Shown: in pieces, positions 61,592-64,000 of the stretch
How positions within the stretch are numbered: position 1 is the stretch's first letter
Layout of the letters: the number at the start of each line of letters is the position of its first letter
From: Bacteroidota bacterium
Lineage (GTDB): Bacteria; Bacteroidota; Bacteroidia; Bacteroidales; DTGW01
Direction: 5' to 3'
Length of the DNA stretch: 64,000 bases
Assembly (NCBI GenBank): GCA_029572965.1
Contig: JAKPQD010000273.1
Location: 62,001-126,000, forward strand
Notes under the pieces: model-generated
Seen by the model: only the letters and a program-made list of their open reading frames with translations
Databases searched by the model: none
What the model was told of the DNA's origin: nothing
Translations under genes and position numbers: made by a program

Positions 61592-63022
61592 ATGAAAATC
61601 AAAATTTTGTTTCTTGCAATGTGTGCGTCCATCATTTCTTCATGTAGCAAAGATGATGACAAAACAACAGAAGAAGTAAATTTAGAAAAACCTGTGTATG
61701 CCGAAAAAACTGTAGCCGAAACCAAGGTTGACATGGAAAATACCGGCATAAAGATGGTCAATGAGCTTAAGGCTATGAATCAAGACCAAGGGGTTAAAGC
61801 CACTGTTAATCTTCTTGAGCTGATGAATATAGGAACTGGGGTAAATGGAAGCATCAAGAATTCTGCATACTTTCAGGTTATGGCAGCTGTGAAAAATATT
61901 AGTAGCAATAACCCTGATGCAAATGTTATTTTTAAATCGCTTAAAGCTGAAACTTCTAATTCATTAGAATTAGAAGCAGAATTTGATAAAATTGCCGGGG
62001 TTTACACTTATAACTATACCAAAAATGATTTTGATTTTGCTGCCAATGCCAGCTCAGGACAAGTTGTTTTTAAATTTCCGGCTTCTATAGCGTCTAAAAA
62101 GGCCAAAAACAATGATGGCAAATTAGTTATTAGCAAGCCCAAATTTGTTACCGGCAACTTTACTCTTGTCGATACAAAAGAGATGCCTTCTGAGCTTAAA
62201 TATGAATTAAGTGTTGATGGCACTGTTGTTTCAAGCTTTAGTTTTACTGCAAGCTACACAGATGAAGGACTTCCCTCAAATGTTGAAGGCAAGCTCACTT
62301 TAGGCGCTTTTGAACTTAAACTTACTTATGGGTATAAAGAAACAGAAGTGACTGTAAATTATTCATTTACACACGGAAGTACTACAATTTTAGATTTGGG
62401 CGGAACCGCCGGGGGTAAGTTTACCAAAGCAGCTATTGACAATGCCCAGGAAACAAAAACAATAAAAGACACCTCAAGCTATACCTATTACAACTATGAA
62501 ACAGGGCAGTACGAAACTATTCAAAATATTTATGAGTACAAAGAAACAGAAACTTTCCCTGAAAGAGTTTTGTACAACGCCAATGCTCATTTCCAGTTCA
62601 TGGATATGAAAATTGTTGGGCAAATCGATTTTGCTAATTTCATGAAAGAATACCGCAAGATTGAAGAAAATAAATATTCAGCTTATATTGATAGCGCTGT
62701 TTCAATGATTAATAAGAATATGGCATTGGTAGTAGTTTATGCCAGCGATAATAAAGCTGTTGCTAAAGCTGAGGCTTATGCAAAAAATGAAAAATATGAT
62801 GAATATAACTGTACCTGGGATGCAAATACTTGGGAATACAATTGTTCAACTGTTCAAAAAACCAGAAAAGTGATAGATGTGCAGATGGTATTTGCCGATG
62901 GCTCAAAGTCAAGCATGGAAACCTATTTCAACCAAGGCTTTGACAATTTAATAACCAGTTTTAACAGTTTTATAGATGACTTAAATAAAACTTATAACTG
63001 GAAAATTAACCATATAAATTAG
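61592..63022 (+). CDS. Hypothetical lipoprotein, 476 residues
   Basis: Lipoprotein signal (CASIISSC, Cys18) followed by an acidic SKDDDKTTEEV spacer that fits surface export signals of Bacteroidetes lipoproteins. The body has amphipathic helices (60-140) and beta strands (150-340) rich in Lys/Asn/Thr, then a helical end. Two Cys near 390-405 (YNCTWDANTWEYNCS) could form a disulfide. No known domain. Single gene with its own promoter and terminator. Confidence 0.78.
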   Translation: MKIKILFLAMCASIISSCSKDDDKTTEEVNLEKPVYAEKTVAETKVDMENTGIKMVNELKAMNQDQGVKATVNLLELMNIGTGVNGSIKNSAYFQVMAAVKNISSNNPDANVIFKSLKAETSNSLELEAEFDKIAGVYTYNYTKNDFDFAANASSGQVVFKFPASIASKKAKNNDGKLVISKPKFVTGNFTLVDTKEMPSELKYELSVDGTVVSSFSFTASYTDEGLPSNVEGKLTLGAFELKLTYGYKETEVTVNYSFTHGSTTILDLGGTAGGKFTKAAIDNAQETKTIKDTSSYTYYNYETGQYETIQNIYEYKETETFPERVLYNANAHFQFMDMKIVGQIDFANFMKEYRKIEENKYSAYIDSAVSMINKNMALVVVYASDNKAVAKAEAYAKNEKYDEYNCTWDANTWEYNCSTVQKTRKVIDVQMVFADGSKSSMETYFNQGFDNLITSFNSFIDDLNKTYNWKINHIN

Positions 63023-63042
63023 TTATCAACAACAAAATATTG

Positions 63043-63076
63043 AAAATGGCTGCCTTTGGGTAGCCATTTTTTATTT
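63043..63076 (+). terminator. Terminator after the 476-residue lipoprotein
   Basis: AAAATGGCT-GCCTTTGGGT-AGCCATTTT, then TTATTT; the A/T flanks make it usable in both directions for the convergent DUF4249 gene. Confidence 0.8.
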
Positions 63077-63991
63077 AGCAACCACCAAATATGTTGTAGC
63101 GCCATATCCACACCAAATACCTAATCCCCCATGGATATTGCTATTTACTCTATCAAAATTTGAAGCAAAAGGGTTACCCGAATTGAAGATTTCCTGGTCA
63201 TAACTACTCCAGAACAAGAAACTTATTCTGTCAATACTTGCAATTTTAAGGTTTATGGTATCACCTTTATTAAATTCTATATTGTACAATGGTTTTATAT
63301 ACGAATCAAGCCCTTTGTTGAGATGAAAGGTGAACTTTTGTCCATTGAAGTATTTGTCCTCAAAAGAAGCAATGTAGGTTGGGATGAAGCGTTTGTCTTT
63401 TCCTTTTATTTTAGAAAAAGTACGATAATAGTTTTTTTCATCCGGGTTGTCAAATATAATGCCTTTTATAATACCTGAGCTATCAGATGTTTCTGAAAAC
63501 CACACGCTATCAAGCTTTACAGGCTGGGGTATAGTAGTAATAGCTACAATGGTATCCATTTCTCTTGTGCCGGTATTAATCTCATCTATAATAATCAAAG
63601 TATAAGTTTTTCCCGGTTGGCCAAGTATTTCGTTCCCTTTGTAAACGTAAGGAGGGAAATAGTTGGTATCTTTTGTCAGCGTAAGAATTTCGGATTGAGT
63701 ACCATCGCTAAGGATTACCTTGGCCCTTGAAGCAACCAACCCTCTGAATGAGGCGGAGTCGAGATTGCTAAAGTAACCAGTGTTATATGTCAAAACAACT
63801 TGGGCATAATTATTGTTTTCTATCCATCCATCTACTACAAGCTGCTTTTTTACTGATGTAAGTTCATAGTCCATTTCTGGTTCGCAGGCAATGCAGGTTA
63901 AGCAACACATAGCAATTGTCATGCTTTTAATGAAGCTTGTTTTTAAAACACTTCTTAGTTTATCCAATGGCTTTATTTCTTGTATGCTCAT
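63071..63991 (-). CDS. DUF4249 lipoprotein
   Basis: 306 residues. Lipoprotein signal (CLTCIAC). Ig-like N-terminal domain with the family pattern LVVDGWIENNNYAQVVLTYN, then KVILSDGTQSEILTL and a C-terminal beta domain. DUF4249 genes usually follow a TonB-dependent receptor gene; that gene would lie beyond the right edge. ATG 63991 is 9 bp from the edge and an internal ATG (residue 24) is also possible, so the start is uncertain. Confidence 0.83.
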   Translation of the reverse strand: MSIQEIKPLDKLRSVLKTSFIKSMTIAMCCLTCIACEPEMDYELTSVKKQLVVDGWIENNNYAQVVLTYNTGYFSNLDSASFRGLVASRAKVILSDGTQSEILTLTKDTNYFPPYVYKGNEILGQPGKTYTLIIIDEINTGTREMDTIVAITTIPQPVKLDSVWFSETSDSSGIIKGIIFDNPDEKNYYRTFSKIKGKDKRFIPTYIASFEDKYFNGQKFTFHLNKGLDSYIKPLYNIEFNKGDTINLKIASIDRISFLFWSSYDQEIFNSGNPFASNFDRVNSNIHGGLGIWCGYGATTYLVVAK

Positions 63992-64000
63992 TTCTATGCT

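Noticed and set aside
1-64000. CRISPR array, rRNA, integrase, intact IS, prophage genes
   Set aside because: Scanned for regular spaced repeats and for transposase, integrase, capsid or tail motifs; none found apart from the MITE-like element and the S74 domain, which here is part of a T9SS protein.

Overview
The window reads as one chromosome segment of a free-living or gut-type Bacteroidota (Bacteroidetes). Evidence: low G+C; a SusC/SusD pair; proteins with type IX secretion (T9SS) C-terminal sorting domains and a DUF5103 T9SS plug protein; DUF3098 directly after ftsX; SPII lipoproteins with the C-terminal Cys of the lipobox; Wzi-type barrels; and repeated matches to the Bacteroidetes -7 promoter box TAnnTTTG a short distance before start codons. 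No prophage, CRISPR array, intact transposase, rRNA or plasmid gene was seen. One tRNA (Cys, GCA) is present.

Layout. 0-10.5 kb: end of a cardiolipin synthase, a secreted thioredoxin, then on the minus strand ilvE-ftsX-DUF3098, a 1220-residue membrane sensor/adenylate cyclase, and a divergent universal stress protein plus OPT transporter. 10.5-13.3 kb: tRNA-Cys with a very long hairpin, the grpE-dnaJ operon, and a LiaF-like membrane protein. 13.27-13.66 kb: a tandem pair of promoter-to-terminator cassettes without ORFs, the best candidate here for an undescribed RNA. 13.6-18.8 kb: lipoprotein, LuxR-type response regulator with its TPR histidine kinase, and an LTA-synthase-like sulfatase. 18.8-19.3 kb: a 140-bp MITE-like element and a dispersed 34-nt element. 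19.3-28.6 kb: gmhA; DUF5103, queA, truB, uppP (minus); superoxide dismutase; a LamG lipoprotein/DUF5777/YceI/OB-fold run; holB.

28.6-32 kb is A/T-rich accessory DNA: an unknown secreted protein, a papain-like cysteine protease and a T9SS cargo protein in tandem, then an S74/endosialidase-chaperone T9SS gene broken by one in-frame TAA. 32.5-37.1 kb: two divergent paralogues that join a CxxCH haem-c motif to a TolB-like PD40 propeller. 37.4-42.8 kb: susD-susC with perfect palindromes upstream and an orphan terminator that suggests another small RNA. 42.8-43.5 kb: DUF2589. 43.6-56.5 kb: envelope and polysaccharide genes (lipoprotein, flippase, exported GH1 glycosidase, WecA/MraY-type transferase, two tandem Wzi-like barrels, ROK kinase, PAS hybrid kinase, acetyltransferase, GT2). 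56.7-64 kb: ICMT-like methyltransferase, TPR-SUMF1 protein, aldo-keto reductase, cupin, a lipoprotein and a DUF4249 protein.

Most of the window is housekeeping and envelope biology. All family names come from reading the protein sequences by eye; no database was searched. Promoter calls rest on the 8-nt box alone unless a -33 TTG is mentioned, so single ones may be chance.
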